Positions 7,725 to 16,373 of a stretch of DNA of 41,470 nt are shown piece by piece. The notes below the pieces were generated by a model. That model worked only from the letters and a program-made list of their open reading frames with translations, was not told where the DNA came from and searched no databases. A program made the translations under genes and the position numbers. Source of the stretch: Bacteriovoracaceae bacterium (lineage in GTDB: Bacteria; Bdellovibrionota; Bacteriovoracia; Bacteriovoracales; Bacteriovoracaceae); the NCBI GenBank assembly GCA_947446575.1, contig CANFHC010000027.1:1-41470 (forward strand). Direction: 5' to 3'. How positions within the stretch are numbered: the stretch's first letter is position 1; every line of letters begins with the position of its first letter.

Positions 7725-8558
7725 TTATCCAATCAATTTCAGGGCAGAAGATCCAGAGTTATTCGCTTGCGCTAGTACCGAAGTAGCAGCTGCAGAAAGA
7801 ATATTTCCTTTTGCAAGGTTAGCTGATTCTTGAGCCACGTCTGTATCTCTAATTCGAGAATTCGCTGCAGATAAGTTTTCAGTTCTAGATTCCAAGTTTG
7901 AAATCGTTGACTGTAGTCTGTTCTGTAGAGCTCCCAAAGAAGCGCGGTTTGCGTTGACTCCGTTAATAGCACTATCGATCTTTTCAAGATTGTTTTGAGC
8001 ATCACCCTTAGTTAGCACACCAAGACCATCCACCCCTAAATCTTTTATTCTCGCACTTGATTCTTCTGGCTTATAAGAAAGTCTGTCGTTTTTCTCGTCA
8101 TTCATAATCCCGATTTGGAAGTCTAGCTTGTCACCTTCACCGCTTAATAGGTTTTTTCCGTTAAACTGAGTTGATGTTGCAATCCTTTCCATCTCTTTTG
8201 ATAATTGTTGAAATTCAAGATCCGAAAACTTTCTTTCTTGGTCACCAATAGTATCTGAAGCTGCTTGTACTGAAAGCTCTCTTAATCTAATTAAGATGTT
8301 TGAACTTTCATTTAAACCACCCTCTGCGGTTTGAATCATCGAAATACCATCTCCTGCGTTTCTCGTTGCCTGTTGAGTTCCACGAATATTCGCTTTCAAT
8401 TTTTCAGAGATCGCTAAGCCTGCAGCGTCGTCTCCGGCCTTGTTAATTCTTGATCCAGATGACAATTTTGCAAGTGTGTCTGATTTATCATTCTCAACTT
8501 TAGAAAGTGAACTTTGTGCTCTCATTGACTGAACGTTTGTGTTAATTCTTAATCCCAT
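7725..8558 (-). CDS. fliC: Flagellin 3 (divergent paralogue)
   Basis: This 277-residue flagellin (MGLRINTNVQSMRAQ at the start, SSALKLIG at the end) has full D0/D1 regions and no D2/D3. It is clearly more diverged from flagellins 1 and 2 than they are from each other, so it may form a distinct filament segment. AGGAGA lies 5 bases before the ATG. A second, stronger Shine-Dalgarno sequence and a five-codon frame precede it (see 8560-8577). Confidence 0.97.
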   Translation of the reverse strand: MGLRINTNVQSMRAQSSLSKVENDKSDTLAKLSSGSRINKAGDDAAGLAISEKLKANIRGTQQATRNAGDGISMIQTAEGGLNESSNILIRLRELSVQAASDTIGDQERKFSDLEFQQLSKEMERIATSTQFNGKNLLSGEGDKLDFQIGIMNDEKNDRLSYKPEESSARIKDLGVDGLGVLTKGDAQNNLEKIDSAINGVNANRASLGALQNRLQSTISNLESRTENLSAANSRIRDTDVAQESANLAKGNILSAAATSVLAQANNSGSSALKLIG

Positions 8559-8559
8559 A

Positions 8560-8588
8560 CTAATCTCCTAGATTCATACCTTCCTCCT
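8560..8588 (-). promoter_or_regulatory. Possible five-codon leader ORF ahead of flagellin 3
   Basis: AGGAGG (8588-8583) is followed after 5 bases by ATG (8577), and the frame reads Met-Asn-Leu-Gly-Asp-stop. Its TAG stop (8562-8560) is one base before the flagellin ATG, and the flagellin's own AGGAGA lies inside it. The layout suggests translational coupling, but the frame is short enough to be chance. Confidence 0.35.
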
Positions 8589-8597
8589 TAAAATTTA

Positions 8598-8692
8598 AGA
8601 TTTAAACAACCATGTATAAATCTTTGTTAGTTTCGCAACCAGTCCCATCCAGTTGCTAAAATAATTATCGGAGATGCAAAAGTATACTTAAG
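8598..8692 (-). promoter_or_regulatory. Flagellin 3 promoter and two-hairpin leader
   Basis: CTTAAG (8692-8687) is followed after 16 bases by CGATAA (8670-8665, within TCCGATAA), the best sigma-28 -10 match of the three flagellins. The transcript should then start with the hairpin at 8656-8635 (8 bp, two G-U pairs, GGG-containing loop), followed by a perfect 7-bp AGATTTA/TAAATCT hairpin (8623-8598). The rest of the gap up to 8866 shows no gene. Confidence 0.55.
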
Positions 8693-8866
8693 TAGTTTCT
8701 TTGGATTTTGAGCATGTTTTCATTGGAGGAATTTAGTCAAGAACAAGGAACATTTTTTAAAATTAATACAAAATAAATAATCTATCTCATCAAAACTGTG
8801 GAGATTGTTATTCTTTTTTAACATTTTTGATCTAGATTACCTGATCGAATAATTCAGGAATGAAAA

Positions 8867-9328
8867 CTATTTTTTACCTTGAACGGCTTGAATTAAATTG
8901 CTGGTAGAATAACCTTTTTTAAAGAGCAGACTTTTCACCTCTCCGCCATTGGCTAAAACAAAATCAGAACCTAAGATTTGTTCTGGCTTCCAGTCTCCGC
9001 CCTTAACTAAAACATTTGGTTTAATTTGCTTGATAATTTCTTCTGGTGTTTGTTCTGTAAAAATTTGAACGCAATCAACGGCCTTTAAATTCAGCAACAT
9101 TTCAGCTCTATCGTGTTCATTATTTATCGGTCGATCAGATCCTTTTAGCTCTCTAACACTTGCATCTGAGTTGATTGCAACAATGAGAAGATCTCCTTGG
9201 GCCTTTGCTTCATTTAAGTATTCAACATGCCCAAGGTGTAAAATATCAAAACAACCATTGGTAAAAACTATTTTTTTGCCTTCGTTTTTAGCTAAAAATT
9301 CCTTGGTTGTTTTAGATAATTCTTCCAA
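8867..9328 (-). CDS. rfaE2: D-glycero-beta-D-manno-heptose 1-phosphate adenylyltransferase
   Basis: This 153-residue nucleotidyltransferase has the family signature FTNGCFDILHLGHVEYL near the N-terminus, the R-INNEHDRAEML segment and GYSTSNLI at the end. It corresponds to the C-terminal domain of E. coli HldE. It transfers AMP from ATP to heptose 1-phosphate in the ADP-heptose pathway for the LPS inner core. The kinase half is not here, so the organism probably uses split genes. The start is TTG at 9328, one base after the upstream stop, so translation is probably coupled to the RDD gene. Confidence 0.9.
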   Translation of the reverse strand: MEELSKTTKEFLAKNEGKKIVFTNGCFDILHLGHVEYLNEAKAQGDLLIVAINSDASVRELKGSDRPINNEHDRAEMLLNLKAVDCVQIFTEQTPEEIIKQIKPNVLVKGGDWKPEQILGSDFVLANGGEVKSLLFKKGYSTSNLIQAVQGKK

Positions 9329-9329
9329 C

Positions 9330-10109
9330 TTACTTCACCACTTTCGTATCAGAGAGTCTGCCTTGAAAATCTAATAACATTGGTAAAAACAGAGCAACAC
9401 TTGAAAGCAGCGATATTAAAGCTCTCGTAAATGTATGCTTCACAGAAACATTTGAGTTATTTGTTTTAAGCAAACGAATTCCCAAAATTGTTTTACCAGG
9501 GCTTGCCGACAAATCCAAAATTGTAAAATAAAGTAGGTAATAGATAGAAAAGATAGCAGCCGTAAATGCGATGAGATCTTGATTTGATATCAATCGAGCA
9601 AACATTTGGAATTGAATTCCGGAAGCAAAAACAAGAAGAGCACCAGTAACTGCAACAAAACTTGCAATAACTAATACATCTATAATCCAAGCAAAAAACT
9701 GAGTAACAACAGGAGCCGTTTTATATTGAGTTTTAATTTCAATTTTTTCTTCAGCAAATTCCATTTTTTTTTCAATAATATTTGTCTGATTACCAGCTGA
9801 TCCCTTGGCACCATAAAAGGCCTCAAGGCCAGTAGGCATATGTCCAGCGGCTGCAGCTTTTGTTTGTCCCGACATTGGGCTTAAAACAGTTGCAGCTCTC
9901 GCACTTGATCTTGCCGCACCAAAAGGTTTCACTTCTTTTGGAACAGGTATAAATGAATTGCGTTTTTGCTCTTGATGAAAACCAAGTCCTTTGGTCATCG
10001 GCTTGAAGCTATCTTCGTCAATATGAAATTCGTCCAAGTTCACTTGCAAATTAACTTGCAAAGAGTTGGTGTTTTTTGGAGATGAAAATGAATGGTTCTC
10101 TGAATTCAT
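9330..10109 (-). CDS. RDD-family membrane protein
   Basis: This 259-residue protein has a polar N-terminal half (about 125 residues, Ser/Ala/Lys-rich, probably disordered and cytoplasmic). The C-terminal RDD domain has three hydrophobic segments near 138-162, 170-195 and 230-248. The domain starts with a region where the usual Arg-Asp-Asp becomes AWIIDVLV, and contains the SASPGKTILGIRLL motif typical of the family. RDD proteins are poorly understood; some affect transport or stress tolerance. The soluble extension is unusual and may be a partner-binding tail. Confidence 0.8.
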   Translation of the reverse strand: MNSENHSFSSPKNTNSLQVNLQVNLDEFHIDEDSFKPMTKGLGFHQEQKRNSFIPVPKEVKPFGAARSSARAATVLSPMSGQTKAAAAGHMPTGLEAFYGAKGSAGNQTNIIEKKMEFAEEKIEIKTQYKTAPVVTQFFAWIIDVLVIASFVAVTGALLVFASGIQFQMFARLISNQDLIAFTAAIFSIYYLLYFTILDLSASPGKTILGIRLLKTNNSNVSVKHTFTRALISLLSSVALFLPMLLDFQGRLSDTKVVK

Positions 10110-10134
10110 AATCTTCCTTGGTTAAAGGTATTTA

Positions 10135-10187
10135 ATGATGCATGCAGGGATTAGGTTCTCATACCGAGAACGAAGCATCAATAATAT
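10135..10187 (-). promoter_or_regulatory. Structured leader upstream of the RDD gene
   Basis: The gap between rsmE and the RDD gene holds a perfect GTTCTC/GAGAAC hairpin with a 5-base loop (about 10151-10167). It is enclosed by a longer-range TGATGC/GCATCA pairing on the minus strand. There is no T-run, so it looks more like a leader structure than a terminator. Confidence 0.3.
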
Positions 10188-10201
10188 TTTGATCCAAAAA
10201 A

Positions 10202-10885
10202 TTAAGGTGAGAGTAAGTAACCTATCGAAGATGCAACCGCTGTGGGGGCCCTCTGGATGGGTGTGGGCATATGAATAGAAAAAACATTTGGTTTTGAGAG
10301 AATTATCTCTGTTTCACGATTGGAAAATCCCCCTTCGGGACCAATCAAAATTACTTTTTCCTCATTCTTTTTACCTATAGGCGTACTATCCGAGGGTCTC
10401 GAATTAAAAAAATAAAGAGGTGATTGATTCGACTCTAAAAAATCTTCTAGCCTCCTTTGTGGGTGTATTTTTGTCAAAAAAGCATTATTAGATTGAACCA
10501 AAGCACTTTCGAGTATGCGCAGAAATCGCTCACTAGCTTCATAGTCATACTGAGAAAACTCAGAGCGTAGAGGAAATATTTCTTTAATTCCCAACTCTAC
10601 TGCCATTTTTAAAATATCTTCAAAAGCATCTTTCTTAGGATTGGCAATTGCCAAGCTAATTGAATGCTTTGGTAGCTCTTCTTCAATTTTTTGTACCAAT
10701 AATTCAACTTGTGTCTTAAAAATTGCTCCAACAATCGTATGGGCCTTTAGTCCATTTCCGTTTAGAACAAGCACTTCATCGTTTGGTCTTATGCGAACAA
10801 CTTGTAAATGCTTTGCTGATTCACCTAAAACGATTATATTTTTTGCTAGTTCTGATTTAACAAATGGATAGTAAATTGCTCTCAT
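10202..10885 (-). CDS. rsmE: 16S rRNA m3U1498 methyltransferase
   Basis: This 227-residue SPOUT methyltransferase carries the family's VILIGPEGGFSNRE knot motif near residue 185 and the closing PTPIQRAPTAV segment that forms the rest of the SAM-binding knot. It methylates N3 of U1498 in 16S rRNA. The ATG shares a base with the prmA stop (TAATG), so the two methyltransferase genes are translationally coupled. Confidence 0.92.
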   Translation of the reverse strand: MRAIYYPFVKSELAKNIIVLGESAKHLQVVRIRPNDEVLVLNGNGLKAHTIVGAIFKTQVELLVQKIEEELPKHSISLAIANPKKDAFEDILKMAVELGIKEIFPLRSEFSQYDYEASERFLRILESALVQSNNAFLTKIHPQRRLEDFLESNQSPLYFFNSRPSDSTPIGKKNEEKVILIGPEGGFSNRETEIILSKPNVFSIHMPTPIQRAPTAVASSIGYLLSP

Positions 10886-11874
10886 TATTCCCTCTGAAAT
10901 AAAATAGCACTCCAGTCATTCTTACTCATGACTTCTACTTTTTTTAACGACTGGTATTTAGAAACAATATTATCAACTTGATGATTTAGTAGTCCAGAAA
11001 CAATTAAAAACCCTTTTTTCTCCAACGAAGAAAGAATTGTTTCCATTTCTAACAAAAGTACATTTTCTAAAATATTCGCAAAAACTAAATTATATCTTTT
11101 TCCGACAGTAAAGCGATCTCTAATGACTAACTTAGATCCTTCAAGATTTTCACCTTCAAAATTTAGCACTAAGTTTTGTACACAATTATCTAATGCACTT
11201 TTATCAATATCACAAAAGAGCACTGGCATTTGCATAGTTTTTAGAGCAGCTATCCCTAAAATTCCAGACCCGCATCCAAAATCTAGACAGTCTAATCCAA
11301 TAGTTAATTGATCTTTAATCTTATCAAAAAGACTTAAACACAAAAAAGTTGTCTCATGTGTTCCAGTTCCAAAACCCATTCCCGGATAAATATAGACTTT
11401 TTCTGCTGTACTTTCTTGGCGAGTTTCTCTTAACCATTCTGGAATAATTTCTAAGCGTGATGAAACAATAATTGGTGTGTAAAACTTTTTCCACTCAGCA
11501 TTCCAATCTTCAAAGTTTTTTTGCGCTGTAAACAGTGGAAGCTCTGGATAATTTTCTTTTAAAAAGAAAACAAAACCAGAAGCGTTATCTTCAAATTCAT
11601 TTTGATAAAAGAAATATTTATATGTTGTGGATTCTTGCTTGTTTGTCGCATCTTGAATTTCATCAATTAAGCTTTCAGGGATGTCTCCTCCAGAATAAGC
11701 TCTCTCACCCAAAATTTCATCGACTCGTGCTTCTTCCAGGGAAAACTCTTCAATTCCATCACAACCAAAATCTTCCAATGCATATGCATTTAGCGCATGA
11801 GATAAATTTAAAGTTTCTGGTGAATATTGTACGAGAACAAAGTTAAATTTTTTATTTTCCACAATGACCTTCAT
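10885..11874 (-). CDS. prmA: Ribosomal protein L11 methyltransferase
   Basis: This protein of about 329 residues has a C-terminal SAM-dependent methyltransferase domain with YPGMGFGTGTHETT and the motif I sequence LDFGCGSGILGI. It then has the FANILENVL region matching the PrmA active-site NILA loop. PrmA trimethylates ribosomal protein L11. The start is uncertain: TTG at 11886, ATG at 11874 or GTG at 11862 all lie inside the 3' end of the upstream solute-binding gene. The GTG has the best Shine-Dalgarno (GAAGG). It is about 35 residues longer than E. coli PrmA. Confidence 0.9.
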   Translation of the reverse strand: MKVIVENKKFNFVLVQYSPETLNLSHALNAYALEDFGCDGIEEFSLEEARVDEILGERAYSGGDIPESLIDEIQDATNKQESTTYKYFFYQNEFEDNASGFVFFLKENYPELPLFTAQKNFEDWNAEWKKFYTPIIVSSRLEIIPEWLRETRQESTAEKVYIYPGMGFGTGTHETTFLCLSLFDKIKDQLTIGLDCLDFGCGSGILGIAALKTMQMPVLFCDIDKSALDNCVQNLVLNFEGENLEGSKLVIRDRFTVGKRYNLVFANILENVLLLEMETILSSLEKKGFLIVSGLLNHQVDNIVSKYQSLKKVEVMSKNDWSAILFQRE

Positions 11875-13399
11875 GACTTTTTTCAAGCTTTAGTAGTGGA
11901 TAAAACCCACCGGTTGGATCTAGTTCTAGATTTTTTAAACAGTTACTTCCCACCCATATAACATTAGGGTGCCATAAATTAATATAGGCATAATCGCTAT
12001 TTTCGATGTCAGCTGCTTGTTTATAAAGTTTTAATCTTTTTTCACTATTTGTTTCAACTGTTGCGAGATCTAAAACTTTATCAAATGCGAGATTTTTATA
12101 ACTCGTGCGATTTCCCCCTTTCGGTGGAGTGTTTTTTGAATGGAAAACAAAGCTCAACATATCAGGCCCAGTAAAACCAATCCACTGACTTATGACTATA
12201 TCAAAATTTCCGCCCTTAAACGCACTCATAAATGTTCCCCACTCTTGAATGCTGACATTTATTTTAAATCCTTCTTTTTCTAAAAAGTGTTGCATGACTT
12301 CGACAATTTCAATACTTGCTTTATTGTTACTAACTTTCCAGTCTAGCTCGAGCTCAACTCCGTCTTTAGCGAGAAAACCTTTTTTGTTTTTCTTATACCC
12401 CAGTTCGCTTAAAAGTTTACGCGCTTCTTCCGGACTAAAGGAATCGACTGGCCTAGGCTCATAAATATCAGCAAAGGCAGGAGAAAACATTCCAACAGAA
12501 AGGACGGCGGTATCTTTTAATTTGTATTTGAGCAAATCTTGTCTAGGGATTAATAGAGAAATCGCTTTTCGCATTCTGATATCATGAAATATTTCTTTCT
12601 TGTGGTTTAACCCCATAAAGAGATAGTTTCCACTTGGTATATCCCAGACTTTTAAAATATCTGATTTTGATTTTAACCAATAAACTTTTCGAGGTGACAT
12701 ATTCGCCACAGAAAGATCGATTTCTTTATTAATTAGCTTTAAGGCCAATGTCGTTTCATCTTTTACAACTTTAAAAACAAAAGTTACTTTTGAGCTATCT
12801 CTTGGCGTAACGACAATCTCCAAAGGTTTTATCGAACTTAAAACATAATCACCGCAGCCAATAACATCTGCCGGTTCCAGCTGTTCATTATTCGTTTTTT
12901 TTAGTTTAACAATTTTCAAAAGCCCTAGGTTAGAAACATTTTCCAATGAAAAACTTGAGAAAACAATTTCTAAGCTGTATTTATCGAGGATATTTATAGC
13001 TTCAATCGCTTCAAACATTCCAATAAAAGTCGATTTGATTTTTTCATCTTTCGCATAATAATACCAAGAACGCTTTACATCTTCTGCAGTCACAGGTGTT
13101 CCATCACTAAACACAAGATCATCCCTAAGCTTAAATTTTAAAATTTGTTTATTTCCTACAACTTTTTCCTCAAAAGACTTGCAAGCAATACAACGAAACT
13201 GCATTTTTTGATTAAAATCAATTAGTGACTTGTGAATTAAGCGATTAATGTTTTGAGAATTGGCATCTGTGGAAAAAAAAGGGACAAGACTATTAGGCGC
13301 TGCAGAGATCGCAATATTTATTTTTTCTGCAGCATTAACCTGCATCTTTAACATTGCGGATAAAAACAGTCCAATGCAGATAATGATTAGTCTGGGCAC
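11852..13399 (-). CDS. Periplasmic peptide-type substrate-binding protein (ABC family 5)
   Basis: This 515-residue protein has an N-terminal signal peptide (hydrophobic core at residues 4-18, cleavage likely after NAA) and the SBP_bac_5 fold typical of DppA/OppA. DLVFSDGTPVTAEDVKRSW near residue 98 is the family signature. It should bind short peptides or related solutes in the periplasm and deliver them to an ABC transporter. No permease or ATPase gene is nearby, so it is an orphan component here. The start is GTG with GAAGGAAGA upstream. It overlaps prmA at the 3' end and diverges from udk across a 76-base gap. Confidence 0.88.
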   Translation of the reverse strand: MPRLIIICIGLFLSAMLKMQVNAAEKINIAISAAPNSLVPFFSTDANSQNINRLIHKSLIDFNQKMQFRCIACKSFEEKVVGNKQILKFKLRDDLVFSDGTPVTAEDVKRSWYYYAKDEKIKSTFIGMFEAIEAINILDKYSLEIVFSSFSLENVSNLGLLKIVKLKKTNNEQLEPADVIGCGDYVLSSIKPLEIVVTPRDSSKVTFVFKVVKDETTLALKLINKEIDLSVANMSPRKVYWLKSKSDILKVWDIPSGNYLFMGLNHKKEIFHDIRMRKAISLLIPRQDLLKYKLKDTAVLSVGMFSPAFADIYEPRPVDSFSPEEARKLLSELGYKKNKKGFLAKDGVELELDWKVSNNKASIEIVEVMQHFLEKEGFKINVSIQEWGTFMSAFKGGNFDIVISQWIGFTGPDMLSFVFHSKNTPPKGGNRTSYKNLAFDKVLDLATVETNSEKRLKLYKQAADIENSDYAYINLWHPNVIWVGSNCLKNLELDPTGGFYPLLKLEKSHEGHCGK

Positions 13400-13475
13400 G
13401 CGTCTTCCTTCTTTCTTTTGTAACAGCTTTAATCTATCATTTTATTTATAAAATACCAATGGAGGAACGACACCT

Positions 13476-14105
13476 ATGTACATCATTGCGATCTGTGGTG
13501 GTTCTGGTTCAGGAAAAACAACTTTCACTGACAAAGTTCGAAAAGAAGTTAAAGAAGAAGTCTCTGTGCTACACATGGATTCCTACTATCTTCCCAACTT
13601 ACCAAAAGAGCTTAAATTAAATAATGGTCAGTTTAATTATGATCATCCGGATGCTTTCGACTGGAAACTTCTTAATGGCCATCTTGAATCTTTAAAGAAG
13701 GGTAAGTCTGTTGATTCACCTCTTTATGATTTCAAAAAAAATTCTCGTCTTAAGAAAACTGTCAAAATTAAACCTTCTTCAGTTGTTTTGTTTGAGGGAA
13801 TTTTTAGTCTGTACGATGAAAAAATAAGGAAGTTATCAGACATTACTGCATTTCTTCACGTAGAAGCAGATATTCGTTTTATACGGAGGCTTCATCGCGA
13901 CGTTGAAGAGCGTGGTCGCTCACTTGATTCTGTTATTACACAGTACTACGAGACAGTAAGACCGATGTACCAAAAATACTTAGACCCTCAAAGATTATTT
14001 GCTGATTTTATCGTGGGTGAAGAAACGGACATTGCCGCTGGGATTTTGGCTGCAAAGGTAAATCATCTTCAAAGCTTAAAAAAAAGAAAAAATAGGAACA
14101 AATGA
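13476..14105 (+). CDS. udk: Uridine kinase
   Basis: This 209-residue P-loop kinase has GGSGSGKT at residues 8-15 and the MDSYY substrate segment. NYDHPDAFDW and RRLHRDVEERGRS, which are specific to the uridine/cytidine kinase family, follow. It phosphorylates uridine and cytidine to their monophosphates in the pyrimidine salvage pathway. GGAGGA precedes the ATG. Its 3' end overlaps RNase J by ATGA, so nucleoside salvage is co-expressed with RNA turnover, a sensible pairing for a nucleotide scavenger. Confidence 0.93.
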   Translation: MYIIAICGGSGSGKTTFTDKVRKEVKEEVSVLHMDSYYLPNLPKELKLNNGQFNYDHPDAFDWKLLNGHLESLKKGKSVDSPLYDFKKNSRLKKTVKIKPSSVVLFEGIFSLYDEKIRKLSDITAFLHVEADIRFIRRLHRDVEERGRSLDSVITQYYETVRPMYQKYLDPQRLFADFIVGEETDIAAGILAAKVNHLQSLKKRKNRNK

Positions 14106-15730
14106 AAAAAGCATTTTTAAAAATCAAACCTGTTGGTGGCATTGGACAAATTGGATCCAACATGACTTTAATCCAGGGTGATAATGACACTATATTAATC
14201 GATGCAGGGATACTTTTTCCTTACGAAGATTTTTTCGATATTAATTATCTAATTCCCGATCTTACCAATATCCCTACGCCAACTCATTTAATTATTACTC
14301 ATGGACACGAAGATCATATTGGCGCTGTCATTCATGTGATTAAAAAATTCCCCAACATAAAAGTATTAGCTTCTCCATTTACAGCTGGGTTAATTAGAAA
14401 AAAACTAGAGTTCAATCACACCCCTTTTCCCATCACGGAATATCGACACTATGACCACCTGGGATTTCAAGATTTCACGATAGATCCCATCCACGTTAAT
14501 CATTCAATTCCAGAAACGGTGGGATTATTACTGAAAGATCATAAAGAAGAATTTGGATTGTTTTTTATTTCTGATTTTAAAATAGATTATAAAACTATTT
14601 ATGAGCGCCCTTTTGATTTCGAAAAGCTCATTAAAAAATCTAAGGACCTAAAGCGCAGGGTTTTACTTGTAGATAGTACGAACATTACAAGTTCGACACT
14701 TAAAACTCCCTCTGAAACAGATATAATCCCTGTAATGGATGAATTGTTTCAAGGTGCGGAAAAAAGAATTTTCATAACTTGTTTTTCTTCTAACATTCAT
14801 CGTTTGATGACTTTTATTAGTTTGGCAAAAAAACATGGGAGAAAGTTAATTCCTCATGGTAGATCTATGATTAGTTATTTAAATACTGCCAACGAACTTG
14901 GCATGATTCCCGACTTTGATTCTGTTGTGAAAATGGCTGAATCCGTAACCCCCAATCAAGACAACGTTGTTGTTTTACTCTCTGGGTGCCAAGGCGATTT
15001 CCGCGGAACGTTTAGACGTTTTTGCATGGGTGAAGATTCTACCTTTAAACCAAGAAAAGACGATTTAGTTTTACTAAGTTCCAAGTCTATTCCTGGAAAT
15101 GAAAAAAAGATTTCTCTTTTAATGAACAAAATTGCAGAAATTGGAGCAAGAGTAATCACAGCTCAAGAAAAAATGATTCACGTCTCAGGTCATCCAGGAA
15201 GAGACGATTTAACTCATCTTTATGAGCAATACCAACCAACTGACATTGTTCCAATTCATGGCGAGAGTTCATTTATACGCGCACATATTGAGCACATAAA
15301 AAAATCTTATCCAACGGCAATTCCTCATTATTTTTTAAACTTTGATGAGATGCAGGTGGACACTGATTTGAATTTAAAGATTGTACCAGGTGAAAAACTA
15401 GACCCTGTCATTATTCACGGAAAACAAATTGTATTAGAAAAAGAGAAAATTAGTGAAAGAAGAAAACTGGCCTGTAATGGCTCTGTGTTTGTTTCGTTAA
15501 AAGTTTCTAAAAGTTTAACTGATGTTGAAAAAATTTCTTTTACCTTTCAGGGTCTCCCAACTTTAATCACCAAATCCGATGATAAGTTTAGACGATTTCT
15601 TGAAAACTATTTTGTACAAATCAGTTTTAAGGACATGGATAAGACCACCGAAGAATTAAGGATTGCCATTAGAAAATATTTTGATCAAATCCTAGGATAT
15701 AAACCTCAAACCTTTATACACATACTATGA
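14102..15730 (+). CDS. rnj: Ribonuclease J
   Basis: This 542-residue metallo-beta-lactamase/beta-CASP nuclease has the zinc motif H67-G-H69-E-D71-H72, the FISDFKID segment and SGHPGRDDL with VPIHGES in the second half. These match RNase J, which combines endonuclease and 5'-3' exonuclease activity on RNA. Length is close to the usual 550 residues, with a C-terminal domain present. 5'-terminal hairpins such as those on the flagellin transcripts would be expected to slow 5'-3' decay. It is coupled to both neighbours by ATGA overlaps. Confidence 0.93.
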   Translation: MKKAFLKIKPVGGIGQIGSNMTLIQGDNDTILIDAGILFPYEDFFDINYLIPDLTNIPTPTHLIITHGHEDHIGAVIHVIKKFPNIKVLASPFTAGLIRKKLEFNHTPFPITEYRHYDHLGFQDFTIDPIHVNHSIPETVGLLLKDHKEEFGLFFISDFKIDYKTIYERPFDFEKLIKKSKDLKRRVLLVDSTNITSSTLKTPSETDIIPVMDELFQGAEKRIFITCFSSNIHRLMTFISLAKKHGRKLIPHGRSMISYLNTANELGMIPDFDSVVKMAESVTPNQDNVVVLLSGCQGDFRGTFRRFCMGEDSTFKPRKDDLVLLSSKSIPGNEKKISLLMNKIAEIGARVITAQEKMIHVSGHPGRDDLTHLYEQYQPTDIVPIHGESSFIRAHIEHIKKSYPTAIPHYFLNFDEMQVDTDLNLKIVPGEKLDPVIIHGKQIVLEKEKISERRKLACNGSVFVSLKVSKSLTDVEKISFTFQGLPTLITKSDDKFRRFLENYFVQISFKDMDKTTEELRIAIRKYFDQILGYKPQTFIHIL

Positions 15731-16317
15731 ACCAATTTTTACAAGACAACTCTATTATTATTATTGGAATACTTATTCTCATCATTTTCCTTTTAATGGG
15801 TGCGATGATTTTTATACTTTTCCGATTGTTAACAACACCTAAAGACAATGTTCCTGTCACAAAAGAGCTCGTCGTAGAAAAACCTATCCTCAACCCAATG
15901 TTTACAAATCTTAAACGCTCCGAAACTCCTATCGTTGAACGATTCTATTGCATACACCACACAGAGGCTCCCTCTGTTGCATCATGCCTGATTTGCGAAG
16001 AAGTTTTCTGTGCTAGTTGCCTGGTTGAGCACGAAAGCATGCATTTTTGCAAAGAACATTTTAGAATCTTTGCCAATTGTAAGTGGAAACAAATCACCGA
16101 TGTTCGCACGACCCCCGATACTCCCGAAGAAGGTCTTTATATTTATAATTTCAAACGAGAAATATGGTTGGATAAAAATATTCCAACTTTTGTTATGACT
16201 CATTATAAAATCAACATTGAAAATGATTTTATAGAGTCTTTTATCCAATTAAATGTAAGAGAAGAAGATGTAGAAAAGTTAACAAACGAGATTTTAAAAT
16301 ATAGAGCTCTAGACTAA
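15727..16317 (+). CDS. Membrane-anchored protein with B-box-like zinc finger
   Basis: This 196-residue protein starts with one transmembrane helix (about residues 9-34). A cysteine/histidine cluster at about residues 78-115 reads C-x2-H-x8-C-x2-C-x4-C-x2-C-x3-H-x3-H, then C-x3-H. That spacing matches the eukaryotic-type B-box zinc finger, which also occurs in some bacteria. The C-terminal 80 residues are acidic and unrecognised. The ATGA overlap with RNase J suggests a linked role, such as placing the nuclease at the membrane, but this is inference. Confidence 0.75.
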   Translation: MNQFLQDNSIIIIGILILIIFLLMGAMIFILFRLLTTPKDNVPVTKELVVEKPILNPMFTNLKRSETPIVERFYCIHHTEAPSVASCLICEEVFCASCLVEHESMHFCKEHFRIFANCKWKQITDVRTTPDTPEEGLYIYNFKREIWLDKNIPTFVMTHYKINIENDFIESFIQLNVREEDVEKLTNEILKYRALD

Positions 16318-16327
16318 CACCAAAAAA

Positions 16328-16348
16328 AGCCCAGCAAAAAGCTGGGCT
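16328..16348 (-). terminator. Terminator of the dcw cluster (after ftsZ)
   Basis: AGCCCAGC and GCTGGGCT form a perfect 8-bp stem with a 5-base loop. Seven T's follow on the minus strand, 25 bases after the ftsZ stop. The plus side has only a weak T-run, but the hairpin can also slow the udk operon transcript. Confidence 0.85.
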
Positions 16349-16373
16349 TATAAATTCAAAACATATTCAAGAA

